From Rhodospirillales bacterium BBD 1991-14 (lineage in GTDB: Bacteria; Pseudomonadota; Alphaproteobacteria; Kiloniellales; Kiloniellaceae), in NCBI GenBank assembly GCA_001657395.1, contig LYSY01000006.1, positions 229,152 through 293,151 on the forward strand: a DNA stretch of 64,000 nucleotides, read 5' to 3'. Every line of letters starts with the position of its first letter. Position 1 is the first letter of the stretch. Made by a program: the position numbers and the translations under genes. The notes beneath the pieces were generated by a model. It saw only the letters and a list, made by a program, of their open reading frames with translations. It had not been told where the DNA came from and made no database searches. Shown one piece after another: positions 15,855 to 24,708 of the stretch.

Positions 15855-16928
15855 ATGGCGGACCATTGGGACAATCCGATGCAGACCGATGGCTTCGAGT
15901 TCATCGAGTTCACTTCGCCGGACCCGGCGGCCCTGGGCCGGCTGTTCGAGACCATGGGCTTCACCGCCATCGCCAAGCATCGCTCCAAAGACGTGACGCT
16001 CTATCGCCAGGGCGATGTGAACTTCATCCTGAATGCCGAAGGCGAAGGGTTTCCCCAGGCCTTCACCCTGCTGCACGGCCCTTCGGTCTGCGCGATCGCC
16101 TTCAGGGTCAAGGACGCGGCGGCGGCCTGTAAGCGTGCGGAGGAACTGGGCGCCTGGGTGGTCGAGTCGAGTGCCGGGCCGATGGAGTTGAACATCCCGG
16201 CCATCAAGGGCATCGGCGACTCGCTGATCTATCTCGTCGACCGCTACGGCGACAACGGCTCCATCTACGACGTCGATTTCAAGCCCTTGCCGGGCGTCGA
16301 TCAGCACCCGCCGGGCGCGGGCCTGACCTACATCGACCACCTGACCCACAATGTCTATCGCGGCCGCATGAAGGAGTGGGCGGAGTTCTACGAACGCCTC
16401 TTTAACTTCCGCGAGATCCGATACTTCGACATCGAAGGCAAGCTGACGGGGCTGAAGTCCAAGGCCATGACCAGCCCCTGCGGCAAGATCCGCATTCCCA
16501 TCAACGAAAGCGCCGACGACAAGTCGCAGATCGCCGAGTACCTGGAAGAATACAAGGGCGAGGGCATCCAGCACATCGCCCTGGGCACCGACGACATCTA
16601 CGCTTCGGTGGAGCGCTTGACCGACCAGGGCGTCGAATTCCAGTCCGGTGTGCCCGACACCTACTACGAAAAGGTGGATGCGCGCCTGCCGGGCCACGGC
16701 GAGGATCTGGCGCGCCTCGCGGCCAACAAGATCCTCATCGACGGCGCGCCGACGGAAGACGGCGGGCGCCTGCTGCAGATCTTCACCCGCAATGTCATCG
16801 GCCCGGTCTTTTTCGAGCTGATCCAGCGCAAAGGCGACGAAGGTTTTGGCGAGGGCAATTTCCAGGCGCTCTTCGATTCCATCGAGGAAGACCAGATCCG
16901 CCGCGGTGTGTTGAAGGCGGAGGCCTAG
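15855..16928 (+). CDS. hpd: 4-hydroxyphenylpyruvate dioxygenase
   Basis: A 357-residue Fe(II) dioxygenase that turns 4-hydroxyphenylpyruvate into homogentisate in tyrosine catabolism. It comprises two VOC-type modules. The iron ligands are visible as H162 (IDHLTHNV), H240 (GIQHIALG) and E321 (FFELIQRKGD). The C-terminal GRLLQIFTRNVIGPVFFE and the final GFGEGNFQALFDSIEEDQIR block are diagnostic. Length is normal. The start ATG follows GAGAGACGAAAGGA. phhA lies 154 bases downstream on the same strand, so phenylalanine can be converted to tyrosine locally. The later genes (hmgA, maiA, fahA) are not in this window. Confidence 0.96.
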   Translation: MADHWDNPMQTDGFEFIEFTSPDPAALGRLFETMGFTAIAKHRSKDVTLYRQGDVNFILNAEGEGFPQAFTLLHGPSVCAIAFRVKDAAAACKRAEELGAWVVESSAGPMELNIPAIKGIGDSLIYLVDRYGDNGSIYDVDFKPLPGVDQHPPGAGLTYIDHLTHNVYRGRMKEWAEFYERLFNFREIRYFDIEGKLTGLKSKAMTSPCGKIRIPINESADDKSQIAEYLEEYKGEGIQHIALGTDDIYASVERLTDQGVEFQSGVPDTYYEKVDARLPGHGEDLARLAANKILIDGAPTEDGGRLLQIFTRNVIGPVFFELIQRKGDEGFGEGNFQALFDSIEEDQIRRGVLKAEA

Positions 16929-17082
16929 GATTAACCTTTGGGTAAGGACGCTGCTGTCAAGCTGATACGTCAGGCAAGCTTACGCGTCAGGTCGGTGCCC
17001 GCATCGTTTGAACGAGACTTCCCGGGACCGGGCCCTAGAACGGGGCGGAAAACGGGCCGGAGAACGGGAACGAGGAAGGACC

Positions 17083-17886
17083 ATGGCGAAATCGACCAGC
17101 TATGAATCCAAGATCCCGGACGAAAACGGGATCATCGCCTACAGCGAGGAGGAGAACGCCGTCTGGCGCGACCTCTATGCTCGCCAGGAAGCGCTGCTGC
17201 CCGGCCGCGTCTGCAATGCCTATCTGAACGGCCTTGAAGCGCTGGACCTGCCGCGCGACCGGGTGCCTCAGCTCAAAGACGTCAACGCCCGCCTGCAGGA
17301 GATCAGCGGCTTCGGCGTCGAGGCGGTGCCGGCGCTGATCTCGCCCAAACGCTTCTTCACGCTACTCGCCGAGCGCAAGTTTCCGGCGGCGACCTTCATC
17401 CGCCGCCGCGAGGAGTTCGACTACCTGCAGGAGCCGGACGTCTTCCACGAGATCTTCGGCCATTGCCCGATGCTGACCCTGCCGACCTACGCCAACTTCC
17501 TGCAGAAGTACGGCGAGAAGGCGCTGGAACTCGACAAGTCCTACATCTGGATGATGCAGCGCCTGTTCTGGTTCACGGTGGAGTTCGGCCTGATCCGCAC
17601 GGAGGAGGGGGTGCGGATCTACGGCGCGGGTATCGCCTCCTCGGCCGGCGAGACGCCCTATGCGGTGGAAAGCCCGGAGCCGGAACGCCGGCCCTTTGAT
17701 GCGCTGACCGTGTTCCGCACGCCCTATCGCATCGACATCTTCCAGCGCGTCTACTACGTGATCGAGTCGGCCCAGCAGCTCTACGATCTGGTCACCAGCG
17801 ATCTCATGCCCATCATGGACGAAGCCAAGCGCCTGAAGTCCCTGCCGCCCACCTTCCCGCCGAAGGAAGAAGCCGGCGCTGCCTGA
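17083..17886 (+). CDS. phhA: Phenylalanine-4-hydroxylase
   Basis: A 267-residue bacterial monomeric aromatic amino acid hydroxylase that makes tyrosine from phenylalanine using tetrahydropterin and O2. The iron site is visible as H122 and H127 in FHEIFGHCPML, with E167 in WFTVEFGLI. The C-terminal YRIDIFQRVYYVIES block is conserved. I chose the ATG at 17083, directly behind GAGGAAGGA; a TTG at 17008 would add a charged non-homologous leader. A pterin-carbinolamine dehydratase gene (phhB), often adjacent in other species, is absent here. Together with hpd it supplies a phenylalanine-to-homogentisate route. Confidence 0.95.
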   Translation: MAKSTSYESKIPDENGIIAYSEEENAVWRDLYARQEALLPGRVCNAYLNGLEALDLPRDRVPQLKDVNARLQEISGFGVEAVPALISPKRFFTLLAERKFPAATFIRRREEFDYLQEPDVFHEIFGHCPMLTLPTYANFLQKYGEKALELDKSYIWMMQRLFWFTVEFGLIRTEEGVRIYGAGIASSAGETPYAVESPEPERRPFDALTVFRTPYRIDIFQRVYYVIESAQQLYDLVTSDLMPIMDEAKRLKSLPPTFPPKEEAGAA

Positions 17887-17919
17887 TCCGCGTACCGTTT
17901 CGGTTTTTGGCTGCCTGCC

Positions 17920-18441
17920 TTAGAAGACCGCGTCCAGCGGCAGGTGGTAGTAGAGACTGAGGACCTCTGCGCCTGGATTGTCGTCGTCGGTGCTGGCGTT
18001 GGAGATGTGGCTGAAGCCGAGAGAAACCCGCGACAGGTTCTCGAACTGGTAGCCCAGCTCAATCTGGCTGCGGATTTCGAAGGTGCTGCCGAGGTCCTTG
18101 CCGTCACCTTCCTCATAGAGGCCCGGCGCGATGCTGGCGGTGACGACGATGTCCTCGAAGAAGACGACATCCACCAGGACGCCGATGCCGCCCCAGACCG
18201 ATCCGTCGGTGGTGACTTCCACACCGCCCCAGGGCTTCAGGAAGAGGAAGTCCTCCCCATGCCGGTACTCGAGACGGAAGTCCACGGCCTGATCGTCATC
18301 CTGGACGAGGTCGAACCAGCCGACGGCAGCGCTGAAGACAGCGGGCGTTTCGTTAAGGGTCACCTGCGCGTTTGCGCGCTGGTTGAAGCTGAAAACGGCC
18401 AAGCAGAACAGCGCCGCCACAAGCGCCAAGCGTCTTATCAC
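17920..18441 (-). CDS. PagL-like lipid A 3-O-deacylase (acyloxyacyl hydrolase)
   Basis: A 173-residue outer-membrane beta-barrel precursor. The signal peptide ends near NQRANAQ. The conserved C-terminal block is IELGYQFENLSRVSLGFSHI followed by SNAS and NPGAEVLSLYY. The catalytic triad is visible as H145, S147 and E159, with the same relative spacing (+2, +14) as PagL H126/S128/E140. PagL enzymes remove the 3-O-linked acyl chain of lipid A, altering immune recognition and membrane packing. The start is a GTG at 18441; a longer upstream frame lacks a signal peptide. A 14-bp perfect inverted repeat lies just upstream. Confidence 0.85.
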   Translation of the reverse strand: MIRRLALVAALFCLAVFSFNQRANAQVTLNETPAVFSAAVGWFDLVQDDDQAVDFRLEYRHGEDFLFLKPWGGVEVTTDGSVWGGIGVLVDVVFFEDIVVTASIAPGLYEEGDGKDLGSTFEIRSQIELGYQFENLSRVSLGFSHISNASTDDDNPGAEVLSLYYHLPLDAVF

Positions 18442-18492
18442 CTTTGGAATCCCCCGATTCTGAACGGTCCCCGACAGATCAGACCCGCCCAG

Positions 18493-18551
18493 CAAGCTGT
18501 GACATACTGGCCGGCGGAACGGGCCATCCGCTCCCCTTATGTCACAGCTTG
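18493..18551. promoter_or_regulatory. Long perfect inverted repeat upstream of the pagL-like gene
   Basis: CAAGCTGTGACATA (18493-18506) is repeated in exact inverse as TATGTCACAGCTTG (18538-18551), separated by 31 bases. It lies 52-110 bases upstream of the GTG start of the deacylase gene. Each arm contains TGTGACAT, so it could be two half-sites bound by one or two dimers and looped, or a transcript hairpin. The spacer is GC-rich. Confidence 0.6.
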
Positions 18552-18682
18552 TGGCCGCGATCCAGCATCCTGAATTGCGCCTTCCGGGCGGGGGAATGCC
18601 GGGCCTCCCACCCGCCGGTCGCCGCTTTTCCGATGCGCCGGCCGGCCCGCGGGTTTCACGGCCGGCTTTCCCGGATGGCGTT

Positions 18683-18733
18683 CCAGGGCACGATCGGGCC
18701 CAGGGCACGATCAGGTCCAGGGCGCGATCAGGC
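18683..18733. repeat. 17-bp tandem repeat, three copies
   Basis: Three adjacent near-identical units of the form CCAGGGCACGATCAGGC occupy 18683-18699, 18700-18716 and 18717-18733, with 1-3 differences between copies. The last copy contains the stop codon (18728-18730) of the minus-strand acyl-CoA ligase gene, so the repeat forms its immediate 3' flank. Copy number could vary between strains. Confidence 0.8.
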
Positions 18734-20536
18734 CCGTTTCTCGTAGAGCCCCTCCAGCACCGGGCCATAGGCTTCCCGGATCTTGTGGCGCCGGATCTTC
18801 AGGGTCGGGGTCATCATGTGGTTCTCGACGGTGAAGGCCTCCGGCAGGATGGCGAAGCGGCGGATCTTCTCCAAGGGCGAAAGCTCGCCGTTGACCTTGT
18901 CGACCACCGCGCCAACGGCGGCGCGGAAGTCCGGGTCTTCGGCCAGGGCCGCCTGGTCCGCCGGCTTGCCGTTTTGTTTGGCCCAGCCGGAGAGGAACTC
19001 TTCATCGGGCACCAGCACGGCCACCAGGTTGGGGCGCTTGTCGCCGTAGACCATGGCCTGGGTGATCTCGGTCTGCAGCGTCAGGATGCCCTCGACGCGC
19101 GCAGGGGAGACGTTGTCGCCGCCCGATAGGACGATGATGTCCTTCTTGCGGTCGGTGATGATGAGATAGCCGTCGTCATCGATCTTGCCGATGTCGCCGG
19201 TGTGCAGCCAGCCGTCCTTCAGCGCCAACGCCGTTGCCTCCTCGTCGCGCCAGTAGCCGTTCATCACCAGTTCGCCGCGAATCAGGATCTCGCCATCCTC
19301 GGCGATCTTGGCTTCAACGCCCGTGAAGGGCGGGCCGACGGTGTGGAGCTTCACTTTCCATGGCGGGTTGGCCGAGACGACGGGCGCGGTCTCGGTCTGT
19401 CCGTAGCCCTGCAGGATCGGCAGGCCCAGAGCCGTGAAAAACAGCCCGATGTCGAAATTGAGCGCCGCGCCGCCGGAAACGATCGCCTTGATCCGCCCGC
19501 CGAAGCGCTCGCGGATCTTTTTGCGCACCAGCCTTTCGAGGAAGAAGTCCTGGATGCGGTCGAGAAGGGTGAGTTTTTCCGGCGCAAGGTAGCGGCGGCG
19601 CCCGATTTCCTCGGCCTTGGCGAAGAGCCTGGCCTTGAAGCCGCCCTGCTTGTCGATGCCGCGGCGGATCTTCAGGTGCATGGACTCGTAGAGCCGCGGG
19701 ACGGCGGTCAGGATCGTCGGCCGTGCCTCGCCCAGATTGCGAAGCAGGTGCTCGACACCCTCGGAGTAATAGATCTCCGCGCCGATCGTCATGGGAAAGA
19801 ACTGGCCGGCGGTATGTTCGTAGGCATGGGACAGCGGCAGGAAGCAGAGAAAGACCTCATGGCCGAGGCCGACCTTGACCAGCAGGTCATAGGCGCCCAT
19901 GCAGTTGCACAGTATCGCACCATGGCTGAGCATGACGCCGCGTGGCACGCCGCCGGTCCCGGAGGTGTAGATGATGCAGGCCGTGTCGCCGCGTTCGGCC
20001 ACGGCTGCGTAGTCTTCGACATCGTCGGGCAGGGCGCGCCCGCGCTCCATCACCGCGTCCCAGTTGTGGACCGCCTTGGGACCGGCCTGGCCCTGCTGCA
20101 GGTCCTCCATGGCAACGACCCAACGGCAGTCCGGGGCATCCAGGACGGCGGGCATCAGCTTCTTCGCCAGGGCCCGGGTGGACACGATGGCGCCAACGGC
20201 GCCACTGTTGCTGAGGAGATGCAGATGATCGCCGGGCAGGTTGGTGGTGTAGGCCGGCACGGTGATGCCGCCGGCCGCCATCACGGCGACATCGGCCACC
20301 AGCCATTCGGGGCGGTTCTCCGAGACCAGCACCACACGGTCGCCGCGCTCCAGCCCCAGATCGCGCAGGCCCCGGCTCAGGTCCTTGACCTGCTCGCTGA
20401 CGGCAGCCCAGGTCTGCGGCCGGTAGGTGCCGTCCACCTTCGACCACAGAAAGTTCTTGTCGCGCCGCGCGGCCGCCTGCTCGAAGAACATCGCGGTCAG
20501 CGACGGCCAAGCCGTGAAATCCATATCGTCTCCCAT
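18728..20536 (-). CDS. Long-chain fatty acid-CoA ligase (AMP-dependent synthetase)
   Basis: A 602-residue ANL-superfamily enzyme of the long-chain acyl-CoA synthetase type. It has the P-loop CIIYTSGTGGVPRGVMLSHG, LPLSHAYEHTAGQF, the adenylate-binding LQGYGQTETAPV, the GWLHTGDIG hinge region, and ITDRKKDIIVLSGGDNVSP (GGxNxSP in place of the more usual GGKxxxP). It activates fatty acids to acyl-CoA via acyl-AMP. It starts at the ATG at 20536 or, more plausibly by Shine-Dalgarno (GGGAGA), at the ATG at 20524. No partner gene is adjacent. Confidence 0.9.
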   Translation of the reverse strand: MGDDMDFTAWPSLTAMFFEQAAARRDKNFLWSKVDGTYRPQTWAAVSEQVKDLSRGLRDLGLERGDRVVLVSENRPEWLVADVAVMAAGGITVPAYTTNLPGDHLHLLSNSGAVGAIVSTRALAKKLMPAVLDAPDCRWVVAMEDLQQGQAGPKAVHNWDAVMERGRALPDDVEDYAAVAERGDTACIIYTSGTGGVPRGVMLSHGAILCNCMGAYDLLVKVGLGHEVFLCFLPLSHAYEHTAGQFFPMTIGAEIYYSEGVEHLLRNLGEARPTILTAVPRLYESMHLKIRRGIDKQGGFKARLFAKAEEIGRRRYLAPEKLTLLDRIQDFFLERLVRKKIRERFGGRIKAIVSGGAALNFDIGLFFTALGLPILQGYGQTETAPVVSANPPWKVKLHTVGPPFTGVEAKIAEDGEILIRGELVMNGYWRDEEATALALKDGWLHTGDIGKIDDDGYLIITDRKKDIIVLSGGDNVSPARVEGILTLQTEITQAMVYGDKRPNLVAVLVPDEEFLSGWAKQNGKPADQAALAEDPDFRAAVGAVVDKVNGELSPLEKIRRFAILPEAFTVENHMMTPTLKIRRHKIREAYGPVLEGLYEKRA

Positions 20537-20742
20537 GGGAAGCCTCGCCGCCCCTGCGCTGCGCCCTTATCCCGGTGTTTGCGCCGGTGACCGGCCAGAA
20601 ACCCGTGACCAGTCCGAAACCCGATCCTGCGCCTTTATCCTTGGTTCTCCAGTATTTGCGGTCTATATCGCAAGGGGTCAAGTTGTTGTGTCGGCCGGAT
20701 TTAGTAGTAGGGACCCTCACGGTCAAGCGCTGAGGTGGTGAC

Positions 20743-22533
20743 GTGGACGCAAAACCGGTAGTTGACGAGGCCTTGGGGGAACTTCCTGCCTGGGATCTGA
20801 GCGATCTCTACGGCGGGCCGGAGTCCGACCAACTGGGCCAGGACCTGATGCGCAGCGAGCAGCGCGCCCAGGCTTTCCGCAAGCGCTATGCGGGCAGTCT
20901 GGCCGAACTCGACGGGGAGGCCCTGGGCGCGGCGATCGCGGCCTACGAGGAGATCCACGAGGACCTCGGCCGCATCATGAGCTATGCGCAGCTGGTCTAT
21001 TCCGGCGATATGACCGACCCGGAGGTCGCGCGTTTCTTTCAGAGTATGCAGGAACGCTCCACCGCAATTTCCAGCGATCTCCTGTTCTTCAGTCTCGAAC
21101 TGAACCGCCTGGACGAGGCGGCCCTGGCGGAGAAACTGAAGGCGCCGGGCCTGGCCCGCTACGCGCCCTGGCTGCGCGACCTGCGCGCCATGCGCCCGCA
21201 CCAGCTCTCCGATGAGGCCGAGCGGCTGCTGCACGAAAAGCACGTTGCGGGGCGCGCGGCCTGGACGCGGCTGTTCGACGAGACCATGGCGGCCCTCCGG
21301 TTTCCTTTCCGCGACCAGACCCTGACCTCGGCAGAGGTTCTGAACCGCCTGACCGACCGCGATCCCGCGGCGCGCCGGGAAGCCGCCAAGTCCCTGGGCC
21401 GCGTGCTGGGCGAGAACATGCGGGTCTTCTCCCTGATCACCAACACCCTGGCCAAGGACAAGGAGATCGAGGACAGCTGGCGCAGCTTCGCGCGCCCGGT
21501 GTCCTCCCGCAATCTTGCGAACTTCGTCGAGGACGAGGTGGTCGATGCCCTGGTCGGCTCCGTCCACCGCGCCTATCCGCGCCTGTCGCACCGCTACTAT
21601 GCGCTGAAGGCGAAGTGGTTCGGGGTGGAAGCGCTGCCCTATTGGGACCGCAATGCGCCGCTGCCGGAAGACGACGACCGGCTGATCCCCTGGCGGGATG
21701 CGCGTGAGTTGGTGCTGGACGCCTATGCGGCCTTCTCGCCGGCGCTGGCCGCCATCGGCAAGCGCTTCTTCGATCAGTCCTGGATCGACGCCCCTGTTCG
21801 TCCCGGCAAGGCGCCCGGGGCCTTCGCCCATCCGACGGTGCCCTCGGCCCACCCCTATCTGCTGCTGAACTACCAGGGCCGGACGCGCGACGTCATGACC
21901 CTGGCGCACGAACTGGGCCACGGTGTCCACCAGGTCCTCGCCGCGCCGCAGGGCCATCTGATGGCGGAAACCCCGCTCACCTTGGCTGAGACCGCCTCTG
22001 TCTTCGGCGAGATGCTGACCTTCCAGGCCATGCTGAAAGCGGAAAGCAAGCCCAAGCGCCGCAAGATCATGCTGGCCTCGAAGGTCGAGGACATGCTGAA
22101 CACGGTGGTGCGGCAGATCGCCATGCACGAGTTCGAAACCCGGGTGCATGACGAGCGCCGCGGCGGCGAACTGCTGCCCGACCGGCTGGGCGAAATCTGG
22201 CTCGAAACCCAGAGCAACAGCTTGGGTCCGGCCATTGCCTTCGACCAGGACTACAGGCACTTCTGGGCCTACATCCCGCATTTCATCCACGTGCCCTTCT
22301 ACGTCTACGCCTATGCCTTCGGGGACTGCCTGGTAAACTCGCTCTATGCGGTCTATCAGGACGCCGAACAGGGCTTTGCCGAGAAGTACCTGGAGATGCT
22401 GGGCGCCGGCGGCAGCAAGCGCCACCGCGAGCTTCTGGCGCCGTTCGGCCTGGATGCTTCCGATCCGGCGTTCTGGGACCGCGGGCTTTCTCTGATCGAG
22501 AGCTTCATCGATCAGCTCGAGGATATGGACTAG
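20743..22533 (+). CDS. M3 family oligoendopeptidase (PepF type)
   Basis: A 596-residue zinc metallopeptidase with the M3 motif HELGH at residues 389-393 (TLAHELGHGVHQ). The third zinc ligand is probably E416 in TPLTLAETASVFGE. The N-terminal helical domain and the late YVYAYAFGDCLVNSLY segment fit the pepF/M3 clade. It degrades short cytoplasmic peptides. The start is a GTG at 20743 preceded by GAGGTGG. It is transcribed away from the acyl-CoA ligase gene across a 206-bp spacer. Confidence 0.9.
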   Translation: MDAKPVVDEALGELPAWDLSDLYGGPESDQLGQDLMRSEQRAQAFRKRYAGSLAELDGEALGAAIAAYEEIHEDLGRIMSYAQLVYSGDMTDPEVARFFQSMQERSTAISSDLLFFSLELNRLDEAALAEKLKAPGLARYAPWLRDLRAMRPHQLSDEAERLLHEKHVAGRAAWTRLFDETMAALRFPFRDQTLTSAEVLNRLTDRDPAARREAAKSLGRVLGENMRVFSLITNTLAKDKEIEDSWRSFARPVSSRNLANFVEDEVVDALVGSVHRAYPRLSHRYYALKAKWFGVEALPYWDRNAPLPEDDDRLIPWRDARELVLDAYAAFSPALAAIGKRFFDQSWIDAPVRPGKAPGAFAHPTVPSAHPYLLLNYQGRTRDVMTLAHELGHGVHQVLAAPQGHLMAETPLTLAETASVFGEMLTFQAMLKAESKPKRRKIMLASKVEDMLNTVVRQIAMHEFETRVHDERRGGELLPDRLGEIWLETQSNSLGPAIAFDQDYRHFWAYIPHFIHVPFYVYAYAFGDCLVNSLYAVYQDAEQGFAEKYLEMLGAGGSKRHRELLAPFGLDASDPAFWDRGLSLIESFIDQLEDMD

Positions 22534-22697
22534 GCACCGGGTCCTTTGCGGAAGCGCGATGGAGCGTTGAGCGCTTGGGCTGATGTGGCTCAAGGCGCCG
22601 TGGGGGCACTTCCGCTTCAATTGGGCCCGCAAGGTCGCGCCGTCCCGGGCCTTTAAAGGATGCCGGGTAAGAGGCGCGGTCTCATTCCCGCCTGCAT

Positions 22698-22702
22698 GGA
22701 GG
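22698..22702 (+). promoter_or_regulatory. Shine-Dalgarno that fixes the phaC start
   Basis: GGAGG sits 5 bases before an in-frame GTG at 22708. The upstream ATG at 22660 has AAAGG directly abutting it, with no usable spacing. The GTG is therefore the better start for the PHA synthase gene. Confidence 0.5.
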
Positions 22703-22707
22703 TTTCG

Positions 22708-24630
22708 GTGCCAGCGCCCCCCGAATCGCCCCGCCCCGGATCACCCCACCCCGAATCCCCCCGCCTGGTGGCCAAGGACGGCAAGGCGCTGCCGGCGCCG
22801 GATACCGCTATCGAACCCCCCGATCCGGACCGCCTGCCGGATGTCGCCGGCCACCCGGTCGGCGGCCCTGCTGGGGAGATCATGGCGCCGCCGACGGTCC
22901 CCCTGGCGGGCCTCTTCGGCGGCGAGGCGTTCGACCGCATGCTGCACGCCGGCCTTGCGCGCCTCACTGCAGGCATTTCCCCGGCAGCGCTGGGGCTCGC
23001 CTTTACCGACTGGTGGGCGCATCTGGCTCTGGCGCCGGGCAAGCAGGTTCAGCTTGCGGAGGCGGCCTGGTCGGCCACCCTGCGCCTCGCCGTTGCCCTC
23101 TCGCGCAACGCAGCCGGGGCAGAAGGTGCGGCCGCGATATCGCCGGCGCGGGGCGACAAGCGGTTTCGCGACCCGGCCTGGAGCCGGCTGCCCTACGCGC
23201 TTTATTGCCAGAGTTTCCTGCTGGCGCAGGACTGGTGGCGGCAGGCGGCCAGCGGCGTGCGCGGCGTTTCGCAGCACCACGAGGCCGTGGTCTCCTTCAC
23301 CCTGCGCCAACTGCTGGACGTGCATGCGCCCTCCAACTACCTGGCGACAAACCCCCTGCTGCTGCAGGAAACCCTGGCCCAGGGCGGCAGCAATCTCTAT
23401 CGCGGCTGTCTGAATGCGCTGGAGGACTGGGAGCGGCGCGTCAGCGGTCACGGGCCGGCGGGGACCGAGGCCTTCAAGCCCGGGCGCAATCTGGCGATCA
23501 CGCCGGGCAAGGTCGTCTACCGCAACGACCTGATCGAGCTGATCCAATACAGCCCGGCGACAAAGGAGGTCCGCCCGGAGCCGGTTCTGATCCTGCCCGC
23601 CTGGATCATGAAGTACTACATCCTCGATCTCTCGCCGCAGAACTCCTTGATCCGCTATCTCGTCGGCGCCGGCCACACGGTCTTTGCCGTGTCCTGGAGA
23701 AACCCCGGTGCCGACGACCGGGACCTAGACATGGAGGACTACCGCCGCCTCGGCGTGATGGCGGCGCTGGATGCGGTGACCGCCATCGTTCCCGACAGCA
23801 AGGTCCATGCGGTCGGCTACTGCCTGGGCGGGACCCTGCTGGCCATTGCGGCCGCGGCCATGGCGCGTGATGGTGACGATCGCCTGCAATCGATGACCCT
23901 GCTGGCCGCCCAGACCGACTTTACGGAAGCCGGCGAACTGATGCTCTTCATCGACGAGAGTCAGCTCACCTTCCTGGAGGACATCATGTGGTCGCAGGGC
24001 TATCTGGATACCAGCCAGATGGCCGGTGCCTTTCAGCTCCTGCGCTCCAACGACCTCATCTGGTCGCGCATGGTCCATGACTACTACTTCGGCCAGCGCC
24101 GCGATCAGACCGACCTCATGGCCTGGAACGCCGATGCCACCCGCATGCCCTACCGCATGCACACCCAATACCTGCGCCGGCTCTTTCTCAACAACGATCT
24201 GGCCCAAAACCGCTACCCGGTGGACGGCCGGCCCGTCACCCTCGGCGACATCGAGGTGCCGGTCTTCGCCCTCGGCACCGCCAAGGACCATGTCGCGCCC
24301 TGGCGCTCGGTCTATAAGATCGTGCTGCTGACAGACAGCGAGGTCACCTTCCTGCTCACCAGCGGCGGCCACAACGCCGGCATCGTGACCCCGCCGGGCC
24401 ACCCGCGGCGGATCTACCAGATCACCCGGATGCACGATCACGAGGGCTACATCGACCCCGAACGCTGGCGCGCCTCGGCACCGGTCCACAAGGGATCCTG
24501 GTGGCCGGCCTGGCAGTCCTGGCTGGCCGAACGCTCCGGGCCACCCGGGCCGCCGCCGCCCATGGGCCGGCCGGAGGCCGGATTCCCTGCCCTGGAGGCC
24601 GCCCCGGGCCTCTATGTCCACGAGCGGTAA
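22708..24630 (+). CDS. phaC: Poly(3-hydroxyalkanoate) synthase
   Basis: About 640 residues (656 from the alternative ATG at 22660). A proline-rich N-terminal tail of about 60 residues leads into the PhaC N-domain (DWWRQAASGVRGVSQHHEAV, RQLLDVHAPSNYLATNP). The alpha/beta-hydrolase core has the lipase-like box GYCLGG (C372), Asp in AKDHVAPW (D527) and His in SGGHNAG (H555). It polymerises hydroxyacyl-CoA into storage granules. No phasin, phaA/B or phaR gene is nearby; the upstream peptidase and downstream ABC1 kinase are unrelated. The C-terminus contains a further proline-rich run. Confidence 0.92.
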   Translation: MPAPPESPRPGSPHPESPRLVAKDGKALPAPDTAIEPPDPDRLPDVAGHPVGGPAGEIMAPPTVPLAGLFGGEAFDRMLHAGLARLTAGISPAALGLAFTDWWAHLALAPGKQVQLAEAAWSATLRLAVALSRNAAGAEGAAAISPARGDKRFRDPAWSRLPYALYCQSFLLAQDWWRQAASGVRGVSQHHEAVVSFTLRQLLDVHAPSNYLATNPLLLQETLAQGGSNLYRGCLNALEDWERRVSGHGPAGTEAFKPGRNLAITPGKVVYRNDLIELIQYSPATKEVRPEPVLILPAWIMKYYILDLSPQNSLIRYLVGAGHTVFAVSWRNPGADDRDLDMEDYRRLGVMAALDAVTAIVPDSKVHAVGYCLGGTLLAIAAAAMARDGDDRLQSMTLLAAQTDFTEAGELMLFIDESQLTFLEDIMWSQGYLDTSQMAGAFQLLRSNDLIWSRMVHDYYFGQRRDQTDLMAWNADATRMPYRMHTQYLRRLFLNNDLAQNRYPVDGRPVTLGDIEVPVFALGTAKDHVAPWRSVYKIVLLTDSEVTFLLTSGGHNAGIVTPPGHPRRIYQITRMHDHEGYIDPERWRASAPVHKGSWWPAWQSWLAERSGPPGPPPPMGRPEAGFPALEAAPGLYVHER

Positions 24631-24708
24631 AGAACCGCAGAAACGCTGGCTTCCGGGGCGCCGCCGGATGACTGTCACTGGACTTCTGGACGCCTTGGGC
24701 CCAAGTTC

